NCBI RefSeq assembly: GCF_905475345.1
Contig: NC_066591.1
Location: forward strand, 4,133,501 to 4,197,500
Origin: Vespula vulgaris
Lineage: Eukaryota > Arthropoda > Insecta > Hymenoptera > Vespidae
Direction of reading: 5' to 3'
DNA: 64,000 nucleotides
Position numbers and translations under genes: made by a program. Shown one piece after another: positions 25,341-38,551 of the stretch (position 1 is the first letter of the stretch; each line of letters opens with the position of its first letter). The notes beneath the pieces were generated by a model that worked only from the letters and a program-made list of their open reading frames with translations, did no database searches and was not told the origin of the DNA.

Positions 25341-26933
25341 ATACACAAGCTTTTTTAAAGTTTACGAATTGGTTGAAATATTAAAAATGATTTTTCATCA
25401 AGAATATATGAACGTAGTACCACAGCATTAGTTTCGTGCATCGTCGATTATACTTGAACATTTGTGAAGTGGTTCGAATAGTTCGTTCGACAAGCATCTA
25501 CTTATAAATAACCAAGTGACCTTTGCTAAAGCTACGATATTCCTAGAAAGTTTCAATATTTGGAATCTCTTTTAACGTGAAACTTTGTGAAACTTTTCAT
25601 TTAAATAAAAAAAAAGAAAAAAAAGGGGGGAGTGGGAAAAAATATTTGTTCAGCTACGTTGAAAAGAACATATATCTTTTCTCTAGCAATTAGTATAATA
25701 ACAAAGTTCGTATTATTATTAACGACTTGCTTTCTGTGAATATTTGTCTCATATACATACACATCATGTACATACTTATATATTACATGTATATGTCTAT
25801 GTATACATATTTATATTTCTACTTGATTTTATAATAGAAAAAACGATTAAACTTATATATGTATAAATATATAATTATAAGAAGCGTAAAAAATTAATTA
25901 ACATTTCGTAGTGAAATATATTATAACCAATATAATTTCATAATAAGATTTTAAATTTGAAGTTTGATAAAATTGGCAATTAAAACTTTAACGGAAAATA
26001 TGGTCTGTCGATTTTCTTCCCATCGTCATTATAATTGCAATTTACTTCTCTTATATATTATACATATATACACTCATATATACAGTTCCTGATACATATT
26101 GTATGTATTATAATATATACTATCGTTCTTGTTAGTATTCGATTTCGCCTGTCATCGATATAGATGAAATCATTCGCTCGTATAGATAGAGTAAAACATA
26201 GTAAGAAGAAAGAGAAAGAGAGAGATAGGGAACAAATGTGCCGAAGTATCAGCTGAGATATTACAATCCGAACCTTCAACCCTTTATTACTATTTCCAAA
26301 TATATCATCGGATATACTTGATTCTAAGACACCTAATCGACGAGTTCATTCTCCGAATGATGATCGAAATTTTGAAATTTATATTTTATTGTAGATCACT
26401 CGATTAAATTTTCAAATGATTTCTCTAAACTTAATATATAATGCTACGTAAGTCTTCCAAAAAAAAAAGGAAAAAAAAATATTACAATAAAATTAATTTC
26501 ATTTCACTCGCAAATTTGTAATATTTGCGGAATTGTTAATCTTTTTTTTTCTTTTTTTTTTCTCTCTCACTCTCTCTTTTTCTCTTTCTCTTTTATTTTG
26601 TTTTTCTCTTTCTAACTTATCGTATCTTGCAGTTATTTGAAAGATCTCACGGTAACTGACGATTCCAATGAGACGACATAGCGCGAAAGAATTTCATGAA
26701 AACAACTCCATTGACCTGAACTAATTTGATTAATAAAGTCGATACTCGATACTACCTCGCTTCGATAGTCGTTCGATCATTTTTATCTCTCTTTTTTTCT
26801 CTCTCTCTTTTTTCTTTCGTCTTTTTTCATTTTTTTTTCGTTTTCTTTTTTTACATTTTGTATTCTTCAAAATTGCAAATCTTCACTATAAATTATTTTC
26901 GCAATTTTTCTTCTCTTTCTTTTTATATTTATT

Positions 26934-26938
<5 letters not shown>

Positions 26939-26998
<60 letters not shown>

Positions 26999-27004
26999 CA
27001 TACA

Positions 27005-27048
<44 letters not shown>
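26939..27048 (+). repeat. Compound (CT)28 and (TA)21 microsatellite
   Basis: A CT run at 26939-26995 is followed, after AAACATACACT, by a TA run at 27007-27048. Confidence 0.95.
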
Positions 27049-27049
<1 letters not shown>

Positions 27050-27316
27050 TTGCGTTCTCTTTTACGACGTTGTTATATATACATATTTGCAGTTTTCTTT
27101 ACGAGTTTTTTGCAAAAATAAATTGGGTACGTATTTGGAAAAATGCATGAAATGTGAAAAAAGGAAAGAAAAGAAAAAAGAAATGTGCTTCGTTTTCTTC
27201 GCGAATATTTAATGGTATCATTTCGATGGGCTCTAGTTCTCTTCCCATTTTATGTAAAGTCAACGTTGATTCAAGCTTCCCTTTTATCTCGGATGTTTGT
27301 CCGACACCGAACTCCA

Positions 27317-27372
<56 letters not shown>

Positions 27373-27384
27373 CGTCGTCGTCGC
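27317..27384 (+). repeat. (GTC)n trinucleotide repeat, about 22 units
   Basis: Near-perfect GTC/CGT repeat with a GAC interruption near 27370. All three plus frames are open through it (poly-Ser, poly-Arg or poly-Val by phase), so no frame can be chosen from openness alone. Flanking sequence 27185-27316 is non-repetitive. Confidence 0.95.
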
Positions 27385-29076
27385 CGAGATCGAGGTTAAT
27401 AGAAGCGCAACTTTTCGAGTTTATATTTCATCATTATATCAATATGAGAGAAAGGTGTATAAAAATTAAACGATCCTCGTTATACGGAATAAACGAAATC
27501 ATTTTTATGTAACTCTCGCAAACGAATTTATCTTAATTATCAAGAATTTTCACGACGATTTTACAAAACATATTATCCTAATTTTTTTTCCAAATTCTTT
27601 AAGATGGATATTAAACAATTGTAGATTTATTAATAAAAAAAAAATACAAGTATTTAAATGTATAAAAAAGAAAAAGAAAAAGAAAAATTGATTACTAACA
27701 TTGTACCGTACATATACATTCCATATAGGATAATATAATAAAAAAAAAAAAAAAAAAAGGAAAAAGAAAAGAAAAGAAAAAAAGTTCATATTCCTTTATT
27801 ACAACTTATTACACGCTTTTTATAAATTATCTTTGATCGTTAGTCATTTAGAACTTTGGATAATCTTGAAACGTTTTTTCACGGGAAATCAATATATCGA
27901 TTATCGCAAAATAATATTCGAGTAGAGAGATCGTAAAACGAAATGGATATCTAGATAGGTGAGTGAAAAGAAAAGAAGAAAAAAATATGACTGAAAAAGG
28001 GCAAAAGGGAAGTGAAAAAAGGGAGAAAGGGAGAAAAAGAAAGAAAGAAAAGGGTCAAAGGTGTTTCACGTGTTAAACGAGAACAGAGTCGAAGTCGATA
28101 TGATTTTAAGGAAAGATTTCGCACACCGGCAAATCAAATAATGAATATGTAAGAGTGTAAAGGAATATATTTATTACGGTTTCTCTTGCAAATGTGTATT
28201 ATTACGACCATTACTAGGACGTATTTGTTAGCTGTCGAGGAGTGCTTCTTAATTAATTATACAACCATAACTCACGCGATGTTTCACCTGACACATTAGT
28301 CAGACTTAATAACAAGTAGTTGAGGTACCAAAGAATGATTTTCAATAGTTACTATGATGATACTCGTTTTGTTCTTTCTTCCATTTGTTTTTCTTTTTTA
28401 ATGAATTAAATAAATTCATATGTACGTGTGTGTATGTTTAACGACCGATCCATAAGTTTTTTTACTTTTCTATCACGATAAAAAAATATATAAACATATG
28501 TATATATGTATATATATATATATATTTACTACCTACACATATACATTGTCGTTCAATTATAAGTTATGTAGGAAATACATAATCAACGTCAACGAGATAG
28601 CTCGTAGATTACTAATGAAACTTTCGTTTAACAAGACTGATTGAAGAGTAGGTAACGTCAAATAATTATTTTCCCCGGCGATTATCCAGAAAATAATACT
28701 TTTAACCCGGTTCCCTTGAAATAACCTTCTAATTCCCACCGAACCACGTATTCCGTTCATTAAAGCTTTCATTTTCGTCGGTTAACACGGTATGATGATC
28801 GAGAGACCCGATCGTGGTATTCCAAATTACTTTAATTAACGACGTAATCAGTGTCAGGGTTACAAGGATATATGCGAAGCAGCTGATGGCGTCGATATGT
28901 ATATACATACATAAATGTGTTCCTTTGATTAGCGTAGTTACACACCTATCTATATGTATAACCATCTATAGAGACTATATCAGGGATTGGTTGCTCTGCT
29001 CATAGACACGCGAATTGCGTGGAGAAACCACAAACGGCATACCTGATATCGGAGCTGCTGTTCTGATAGTGTTAAC

Positions 29077-29120
29077 GGAGAGAGAGAGAGAGAGAGAGAG
29101 AGAAATAGAGAGAAATAGAA

Positions 29121-29160
<40 letters not shown>
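29077..29160 (+). repeat. (GA)n microsatellite with AAATA interruptions
   Basis: Two GA runs (29077-29102 and 29123-29160) flank GAAATAGAGAGAAATAGAAA. Confidence 0.95.
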
Positions 29161-29162
<2 letters not shown>

Positions 29163-30064
29163 AACTAAGAGAATTACCGATTCCTTCGCGAATTGACAAC
29201 GGACGGTATCAATGTATGACACTGTGATCTTATACCGTCTCTACCACCTCCTACCACCCACTTTCACCACCTCCACCTTCTCTCCATAATTAAATATTTA
29301 AATTAATTAATTAATTAAGTACAAGTTTGTAACGAATACGACGTGAGAAACGTGAATAAACTTTTGATATTATTCTATATTATTCCATGACGTTCTAATA
29401 AGACACTTTAGACAGAAATAAACCTTCCGTTGTCTTATCAAATAATTTCTCGTTATGATAACGTTAAACCGACGAAGGAGATCGAACTAACCTATCGTAT
29501 TAGTATTAAATATTCTACGCGTGCTTGTTTTAATAAAATATCTTTTTGTCGAATGGTAGAATCATTTCTTGTGTTTTTTTTTCTTCTCTTCTCTCTTTTT
29601 TTTTTTTTTTTGTATAATATTTTGTCACACTTCTTTGAAAATCGAAGAAAAGAAATAAATTTGTTTCTTATACCTCGTAGGAACATTTCTCGATCTATTG
29701 TTGGCTCGTATTAGATTTTTTAATTAATCGCGAAACGATCAGTAACTATCGAAGCAATTTTGTAAGATATCTTTTGTAAATAAATATTTGCAAAGAGAAT
29801 TTGAGAGATTTTTTTTTCTGTTGTTTTAAAGAATATAAAATTATTCTGATCTATCAGATTCTCCAAATTCGTATACTATAAATATTTGACAAGTATAAGT
29901 GTCGTTATAATTAAATTTATTGAGACCAGATTTATTGATGACAAAAAGGTTGAGAAACACTGCTTTATGTCCTTAACAAAAAGGGACATGTGGAAAGGGA
30001 AAGGGTGTGGTCGATGAATCGTGTGAATAGGTCATTGAGCCTATTAAAATTACAACGATGTTCT

Positions 30065-30082
30065 ATAATAATAATAATAATA

Positions 30083-30130
<48 letters not shown>
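30065..30130 (+). repeat. (AAT)n trinucleotide repeat
   Basis: About 22 AAT units with one AGT interruption near 30085. Confidence 0.95.
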
Positions 30131-30238
30131 TTTACGATATGACAAGAGAATGAAAATAAAAAAAAAGTGGAAAAGAGAAAAAAAAAATAAATTAGTGCAT
30201 GCGAGATGTAATCGCGAGGAGTGGTATTTAAAACGTCA

Positions 30239-30273
30239 TGATGACCACCTGTCCATTGTTAGACAGGTCATCT
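30239..30273 (+). other. Imperfect palindrome with an E-box
   Basis: ATGACCACCTGTC and GACAGGTCAT are inverted copies separated by CATTGTTA, with a three-base bulge in the left arm. The left arm contains CACCTG, an E-box core. The stretch is non-repetitive and moderately GC-rich between AT-rich flanks. A binding site is inferred, not shown. Confidence 0.4.
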
Positions 30274-30564
30274 TTGTTTTTTAATTACCTTAGAGCCGAA
30301 GTCGTCAAATGATGGTTGATAAGTTGTTAATGCAATTAGAGATGTTTGTTTAACTGACGTTAGAAAATATTGTAAAGAACAGAATTATTAGTTTCGTTCT
30401 CACAACGTTGTGTTGTATGTTTTGTTAATACTTATTTAAATATATAACTATATAATCGTTCTTAATCACACGATATTAATTGACTCTTTAGTAATAATCT
30501 AATTTTGTTATTTATCTATCTATTTTTCTATCTACAATTTATTATAAAGTTAAATAAGATTTTG

Positions 30565-30618
30565 CTGTTGTTATTGTTATTGTTATTATTATTATTATTA
30601 TTACTATTATTATTGATA
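30565..30618 (+). repeat. (ATT/GTT)n trinucleotide repeat
   Basis: GTTATT units grade into ATT units. It is inverted relative to the AAT array at 30065-30130. Confidence 0.9.
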
Positions 30619-31727
30619 TTTCATTTTCTACTTGTTCCTATGTTTTGCCTATTTCCTATATTGATTTCCGTTTATTCCATTTATCGAGCTACAACTCAGT
30701 CCCCATCACCCCTCACTGTCATTCAACATTGAATCTACATTCTTTAAGGTCTGTCCTTGGTTATAAAGACTACGCGGCGTTTAACTAGAGAGACGACTTT
30801 AAATTACGCCGCTGGACGTAAAAGAAAAAATAAATTTTAAAGTAGAAAGAAAAAGGAAAGGAAAAGAATAAAGTAAACTTCTTCCTCGACTTTAATGATT
30901 TATTATATTATTTTATCGTTTGTTTCGGAAAATAATAAAAGATTTGTCATTCGATATTCCACTTAATTTATATAATAATAAAAGTAATAATAATAATAAT
31001 AGTTACAATGTAATTATTATTATTAATAATATTAGATTACCTAATAAAACTAATGCCGGATTTAGTATTTTATATATATATAAATGAAGCTGAAAATTTC
31101 GAAATTATTTTTTCGAATTATACGATCTAGTATTAATAATAATATTAATAGTGATAGTGTCGCGTTATAAAAGACAATATGGGAAGTATTACGTTGGATT
31201 TTATTGTTAATGATAGATATATCGATAAGGAATATGCGTAATTATGTTTTTAATCAAAATTAACATTTGTATGTTTTATTGATTACCAAGTAACCTTTTC
31301 CCTTCGTAAGTCAAACGAAGGTTTATATAGTATCAATTAGGTGTAACTCCTCCGTGTGAAGAAACACCTGTCACCTTTCAAACTACTTCTTCTTAGCCAC
31401 TTGTCAACTCAAACATAAAATCTACTATCTCTATTCGGAAATAAATATTATTCATGGACAAAAATAGCCCGAAATTGTTAGTCTTTTTATTTCTTTTTTT
31501 ATTTTTTTAATTAGTCACACCAATTAGAAATGAAAATTATTAGATTGGAAAAATGTTGTTCTTAGATCAACGTTGGAAAATATTTTATTATTTCTAAAAC
31601 AAAAAAAAGAATTTTGTCATTAAGTCATTAAGAAAAAAAAAAGTTTATTTGTATTTAAACGAAAATAAGTAGTCATTAAATTTTTCGAAAAATGGAATGA
31701 TTAAAATATATTATTAAGATTGACCTC

Positions 31728-32045
31728 TTTCGATTATGAATAATCATTATAAAAGATTAATATTTTTTTGATTACTTACAACAACTATCGATAATGGAAA
31801 TTATTAATAGTTTTTGATTACGAGTAACAATAATTGACAACAGGAATTGTTTTCGTTTACGATAACAATTATTATCGCTGAAGAAGAATCATTTTTTGGT
31901 TACCGGTAGCCATTATCCGTGACAGGAGTTTCGTTTTGGTTAGAGATAACCAATATTGATGAGAGAACTTTTGTTTTGGTTAAAAGTAATTAATATCGAT
32001 GGCAGGAGTTTTGTTTTTGTTACTATTAATCATCATCAATTTTAT
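31728..32045 (+). repeat. Degenerate ~40-bp tandem repeat
   Basis: Unit starts (TTGATTAC, TTGGTTAC, TTGGTTAG and similar) lie near 31728, 31768, 31814, 31853, 31896, 31936, 31976 and 32016, so spacing is 39-46 bp and settles at 40. Each unit carries a variant of GTAACAATTATCGATGACAG followed by GAATTTTGTTTT. Later units are more alike than earlier ones, so the array decays towards its left side. No open frame persists through it. Confidence 0.8.
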
Positions 32046-32262
32046 TCTTTTTGTTTTTTTTTAAATTAATAATATCTATGAACGATCTACGCAAATGAAT
32101 CATAAAATTATACCGTATCTTATGATATCATTATCTTCTTGTGTATGCATAAATAGTATTTATAGATCATTTTCGATAAGATCAGGAAAATCTATTAGAC
32201 AAGAAATAGACATTATCGGAAGAGGTATTTTACGATGATCAAATCTCTGAATTTCTAATACC

Positions 32263-32566
32263 GAATAGGATCAAATAGGACAAAATAAGAGCAAATAGGA
32301 TCGAATAAGATTTATGTTCTTATTGGATCCTATTTAATCTTATTCTTTACTTTTGGGACCTATTCGCTCATTTTCGATCCTACTCAATCCTATTCGTCCC
32401 AATTCGATTCGTTTTGGTCCTAGCAAATGCTATTCAATCTTATTCGCTATTTTTGGGTCCTATTCCTTTTCGATCCTTTGTGATACTGCTCGGTCGTATT
32501 CGATTCTGTTCGATCCTATTTGATCCTATTTGATCCTATTATATCCTATCATATTCGAACCCATAT
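32263..32566. repeat. 10-bp GATCCTATTC array with an internal inversion
   Basis: From 32263 to about 32312 five units read GAATAGGATC-type on the plus strand at a 10-bp step. After a short centre near 32312-32323 the same unit continues in the opposite orientation (GATCCTATTC) to about 32566, with degenerate members. The two arms are therefore inverted repeats. Within the right arm a ~100-bp block starting CTTATTC near 32338 recurs near 32438, suggesting a later segmental duplication. The region is non-coding. Confidence 0.8.
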
Positions 32567-32884
32567 GGGACGTGTCTTACTGAAATCTGATTGTATCTGG
32601 CCGTGTATCGATATGTTTAGAATTTGTATTTCTATCTGGCACGAAACTCTGATCGAGTGTTAATGAAAGTCGAAATTAACTCGTTAATGTAAAGAGTTGG
32701 AAAAATAAAAGAGTAGAAAAATAATTCGAAAATTTTCTATTAGATTCGGTATTAAATTCAGATCCAAAACTCGCGGATATAATTATTAACTATATGAAAC
32801 AACGTCAGATCCGATAAAATATGTTAGAGGAATTAGTAAAGTTCCGAACATTTTGTCGTTAGAAAAAACCTCTTCCGATAATGA

Positions 32885-32934
32885 CTGTCTAATGGATTTT
32901 CCTGAACTACTGTCTAATGGATTTTCTTAAACTC
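32885..32934 (+). repeat. 25-bp direct duplication
   Basis: CTGTCTAATGGATTTTCCTG followed by AACTA at 32885-32909 is repeated at 32910-32934 with one C-to-T change in the body and a change at the last base. Only two copies are present, consistent with a recent small duplication. Confidence 0.85.
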
Positions 32935-34350
32935 ATTGGAAATGATCTAATAGTACTATTCGTTGTTACATATCAATTTGTTATCTCGCGGGATTTATGA
33001 ACAGTGAAAACATTTTACGTGTTTTATAGAAATTATTATTTGGAAACCAAATTTTATCAATATTTATTACATGGATGTCAAAAATAAAAAAATTATTAAA
33101 CTATTTGATTAATCTGGTAGAATGTTATCGGTAAAAATCGGAAAATCGCTGGAGACTAATTTACCAACTTTTAATTGTTTAATTTATATTATTATACGTA
33201 ACATTATTATTTAATTTATTTAAAAGGAACAAAGTCGCGAATATATGTATAATTTTTACTTTTTCTTTCCTATTTCTTTCTCTTCTTTTTTTTTTCTAAA
33301 TTTAATCTTCGAGATGTTTTACGAATGAAATCGATGAGACAAAAATTATCGATTGGTAATTGTTTTCACTACTCTATTATCAAGGACCTTTTTGTCCTGT
33401 CACCTATTTCTATTAGCTTTGCTACCCTTATCTTAAGGCGATACTTTAATAAGATCCTTGAAGAAGTACTATAGTCGGAAGACGAAAAGCTATATATGAT
33501 GATGGTTACGTGGTGATGTCTATATGGTGGATGGAAGGTTGTTGAAACAAGTGATAACATCACAACTATAATATACACACACACACGATAAAAGATATTA
33601 AGAGAGATATAGAACAAATGAATAGAGAAACCACGAAGTTGACGTGACACTATTTTTTAATTATTATATATCCATTTTTTGTTCTACCTCTCGATATATT
33701 TATATATTGGGAGATTTAAACTAACAAGTAATTATGTTGGATTATCTTCGATATCCTTCTGTTTATAAATTTAATTGAAATAATAGAATATGTAATGGAT
33801 TACGATTGTAATCATTTATTAAATTAACAGAAATGATTCAGGTGTCAGCAAAATGTATATAATTATATATATATATATATATATGACGTATGTATGTGTA
33901 TGAGTATATATGTATTGTCATTAGGATATACATACATATGTTATATGTTTCTCAACTAATTAATTCAATATCTTTGTATATGCTACTAGATCGATAATGT
34001 TTCAAATAATATTGCAAACGTAATGAGATTAACTGAATATGTATATATTTAATTAATATAAGGGGTGTAACATTCGTAACTATCATAAAAGTAAGCAGTA
34101 CTTAATATATGTTTCAATGAATTAATTAATATTTGACTTACTCACATAGATATTATTATTACTCAAACGTCAATCGCTAATTTAAATTTATACAAACACA
34201 GGATAAAAACAATAAGACGATGTGAATCATTCTAATATTTTCAAGCACATTATTCTCGCACGACTGAACCGCATAAGATAATTCAATCTTTCGTTTGTCA
34301 ATGTCTCTAACTTTCTCGTGCCAAGTTTCCTGCAACTAAACTAGCTTCGT

Positions 34351-34568
<218 letters not shown>

Positions 34569-34708
34569 TAAGTCTTTACATAGTAAATTTGCGATGTATA
34601 AGTATGTATATATATGTGTGAGTGCTCAGAAGACGACATAGAAACTTGCTCGAGTCCTCTCACAGCTGTTTTGCCATCGTAGACCCTAGGATATTGTCTT
34701 TCTTGTTC

Positions 34709-34792
34709 TCTCTCTCTCTCTTTCTCTCTTCCTCTCTCTCTCTCTCTCTCTCTTTCTCTTCATCTATCTCTCTATCTCTCTATCTCTCTCTA
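34709..34792 (+). repeat. (CT)n microsatellite
   Basis: CT repeat with TTT, CCT and TAT variants. Confidence 0.9.
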
Positions 34793-35394
34793 GTAGCATT
34801 TACCTGCTCCCGTCCGACTTTGTTCCTCGAAAAATAACGTCCTCGTAGATGGTTCTCGGGATGAACTTATGTAGTAGAAAATGGTGCGAGAGGTTAAAGG
34901 AAAAGTGAAACGAAGTTAAGTCTTATACGAGAAGAGACGGTGGAATCTAATCCTCTGTTTTCTTGACACTTCTCTCAAACGACAAGACTGTTTATCTGGG
35001 ATATGATATTAATTGTTAAATAATAAAACGACAATAGAAAACTGATCGCGCAACTTTACTGAAAAGAAAAAAGAAAGGAAATAAAACGAAGTAGGGGAAA
35101 AAAAGGAAGAAGCAAAAAAGTTTCGTCGTTCGTTCCTTTTTTAGTTTTTGGATTTTTTGGACGATCAAAAATCGATCGTTCGGTTTCACATGTAATTTAC
35201 AACGAGATAGACGTGAAAAGAAGAAAGTGACGGCTGAGAAAAGATTTTTTCTTCGTTTCTCGTCATATTCCCCGGTGCTTTTCATTTTGAGGCTGAACCA
35301 AACCGAACATTCTCGGGAATTATTAATTAGAACTGATAATTCATCATCGTTGGACGCAGGTGGGCTGACTTCGAGACGGTCGATTGGTCGACAG

Positions 35395-35448
35395 GCAGAG
35401 ACCGAGACCAAAACCGAGACAGAGATAGAGATAGAGACAGAAGCAGAA
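35395..35448 (+). repeat. Degenerate GAGACC/GAGATA hexanucleotide repeat
   Basis: CAGAGACCGAGACC, AAAACCGAGACAGAGATAG and AGACAGAAGCAGAAGC give a Glu-Thr-rich plus frame (ORF 35227-35541) and a Ser-Val-rich minus frame (35016-35468). Neither is recognised as a protein. Confidence 0.7.
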
Positions 35449-36036
35449 GCTAGCAAGCAAGCAGGCAAGGCACAGTATGGACCTTACGCGTCTAGTCCAA
35501 CAATCGATATCTCGTCGTCGAGACGGAAACGAAACGATTAATCTTCCCTTGATTTACTTAAAAGTAGATAGATATTACGAAACGGGTGTTTCGATCTATG
35601 TCTATACCTAATCTAACATCCCGAACCATTAACTAATGAAGAATCAATCTAATTCGTATAATTACATTTCGTCGTATTAAAAAATTTATATCAAAATACT
35701 AAGAAAATATGAATTATTAATACTGTAATAAAATAATTAGTATCATTGATATTTATTATAATAAGAAAACGATATTATTCGTTGTTATTATTATAGTAAT
35801 AAAATAATAATAATAATAGTAAAGAAAAGATAGATGAAAGAACAAGTAGACGAATTTCTTTTCGAGAAAGAGAAAAAGAAATCATAAGCTCGATTTCGAA
35901 AATCTCCAAATATTCTCCAATTGCTCTGTGTATAACCGACGTTCCTCAAAATCGAAAAGTCAACCGTCAATTCAATTTCGGCCAATCGATTCTAATTTTC
36001 TCACTAGAAATCTAATCAACGATCCATTCGGACCCT

Positions 36037-36048
36037 ACTCTCTCTCTC

Positions 36049-36094
<46 letters not shown>

Positions 36095-36112
36095 GTCGTC
36101 GTCGTCGTCGTC
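36037..36112 (+). repeat. (CT)n followed by (CGT)n
   Basis: A CT run at 36037-36094 with a CCC interruption is followed by six CGT units at 36096-36112. Confidence 0.9.
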
Positions 36113-36198
36113 GAGAGAGACAAGCTGGCCGATCAAAGCCTGAAGCCAAGTTCGATTCTCGACTAAAGCCCTCGAGATTCTTCCAGAAAAGGCCTTCG

Positions 36199-36304
36199 TA
36201 CTATTCTCTCTTTCTCTCATTCTCTCTCATTCTCTCACATTCTCTCACATTCTCTCTCTCTCTCTCTCTCTCTGTCTCTGTCTCTGTCTCTGTCTCTGTC
36301 TCTG

Positions 36305-36353
<49 letters not shown>

Positions 36354-36440
36354 GTATCTGATCTTCTCTCATTCTCTTTCTCTCAATCTCTCTCAATCTC
36401 TCTCTTTCCCTCTGTCTCTCTCTCTCTCTCTCTCTCTCTT
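36199..36440 (+). repeat. Pyrimidine satellite with (TCTCTG)n core
   Basis: A TTCTCTCACA-type unit (36204-36254) is followed by (CT)n, then about nine TCTCTG units (36273-36328), more CT, and TCTCAA-type units near 36383-36404. Some 240 bp are nearly purine-free on the plus strand. Confidence 0.9.
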
Positions 36441-38248
36441 ACGTGTGCACTCTCTGTATAGTGATCTTCTTTGTCGACGTTCTTGATTCGAGAATCGACT
36501 GGTAAATTTGACTGGTAAACTTGATTGTTCCTAATCCCTCAAGATTAGTTCGACGTGTTCAAAGCAAGGTTTACCATGGTCAGGAGCCGTACTTTGTGTA
36601 ATGAACCTGATAATGGGCCGCCATTACGCTTATACATATATATATCTGTATCTACCGAAACGCGGTCAACGCTAATTAGAGATTTCAACGGCCTTTTGAA
36701 TCCATTTGTGGTACAATTTCCATTCGTACAATCCATCATTTTCGAATTTCACGTAATCTTAGATCGGAGATGAAAAAGAATTATGTATAATATTTTTTTC
36801 GTTAGTAATCCAAGTGTCTCTTAAATATTGTACAAAATATTTTTCTGTTGTAAATATTTTTTATTTATTTTTTGTCATTTTATTTTTTCTTTTTCTTTTT
36901 TAAAGATCGTTCGTTTAAATGAGCTATCTTCAAACGTTTAACATTTTTTACATATAATTGTCGAAGCAATAAAAAGAAAGAAAAAGGACGGAGAGAGAGA
37001 GAGAGAGAAAGAGAGATAAAAAATTTTATTAAAAGAAAAAATATCATTATCCTTCAAGAGAGAGAAAAATAATTATAAAATTGTACAAAATTATTTAACA
37101 ACGAATACAACTTTTCCATATATGAATTTACAATGTTAATCTATCTATTCGTCACGATATTCAAAAAAAAAAAAAAAAAAAAAGAAAATTGTCATTTACA
37201 CGAAGAAAGAAAAAGAAAGAGATATTGATAAGTTTATTCTCAAACCGATTAATCCGTTTATCAGCAACGAGACAACGCAGTGTTTATTTATCATCTCTCG
37301 CGATACAGATAACTTTCATCACGTCTCGAAGTAAATTATTCTTCTTCTTCTCGCGAAGATATTTTTTTTCTTTTCCTTTTTTTTATCTTCGTTCCCTTAG
37401 AGAAAACGCGTCTTGTAATATAACGAAACGTTCGCTTGTACTCGAACGAGTACGAAGAGAAGGGCGAGTGGAGTAACGTAACATGCATGAGATAGACGAG
37501 AAGAGAGATATGATTTCCTATAAAGATCCATTACCATCGATCAAATCCTCTCGATCTATCTACACGAACGTCGAAGCAACCTGTCAAAAGAGATCCGACT
37601 CGACGCGTTAGTTTCTTCTTTATTGGATTCCTGTCCTCATATCTTTTCTCTTTCCACCACACATCGGTGTTCGATATAATGACAAACGTCTGTTATACGC
37701 ATACTACGTACTAGCTCGTCTAATATATAATTAAATTGCAACGAAAGAAGAAAACGAAGAAAGAAGATAAAAAAGAAAAAGAACCAAGAAAAAAAAAGCA
37801 AGAAAAAAAGAAAATGAGAGACGACAGAACGAGAAGGAATGAAATAATAATTAACGAAGAGTGATTAAAAAATAATAGAAGAAATAAAGGGAGGAGCGAA
37901 GGTGGTGTGGTGAGGAGGGAAAAAACTGACGCATGTGTTGCATAATGCATTTTATTTACATATCTCGTACGCATACAAAATGTATTTCTTCGTCTCTTCT
38001 TTAAGCGTAGAAACGAACATGGCCACGCGACGTCTGCTGGTAGTAGGTACGCGGGTGTTGGCCGATGGGATGAGGGTGAAATGAGGGGGAGGAACAGGAG
38101 GAGACGTCTAGCCGAGGAAAATAAATGAGATTATCTCTCTCGTCGGTCTAATGCATTCATTGTCGCTACGTAGAACTTCTGCTTTTGATATTATCCGAGT
38201 CCCCGTATTATTATCGTTCAACTGTGCGATATTACAGTAGGTACGTAG

Positions 38249-38506
38249 GTATACAAGGGGTGCTTCATTCGAACTATTGTATTTATTTATTTTTTACATG
38301 TGAGAATTAGAGAGTATGTATGTGAATGAGAATGAAAAAAGGGAAAAAAAAGAGGGGAAGAAAAAAATTTTTCGACGAGAACAAATGATAAAAAAACTCG
38401 TAAAAAGATATCGATACACGATATGCTTATCAACGCGATTAAATCTTCAAGATCGATTTCGATATTCGTAGGACGGACTTATATGTATATATATTTTTAT
38501 TTTTTT

Positions 38507-38551
<45 letters not shown>

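Larger units (their letters stand above)
25341..31727. other. Non-coding AT-rich stretch
   Basis: No gene recognised. The segments 28080-28350 and 28560-29070 are non-repetitive with mixed composition, and have short minus-strand frames without known motifs. The segment 30730-30830 carries inverted CGGCGT/ACGCCG pieces. Confidence 0.65.

Noticed and set aside
27154..27512. Poly-Arg, poly-Val and poly-Ser ORFs
   Set aside because: The same GTC repeat read in three phases; no independent coding evidence.
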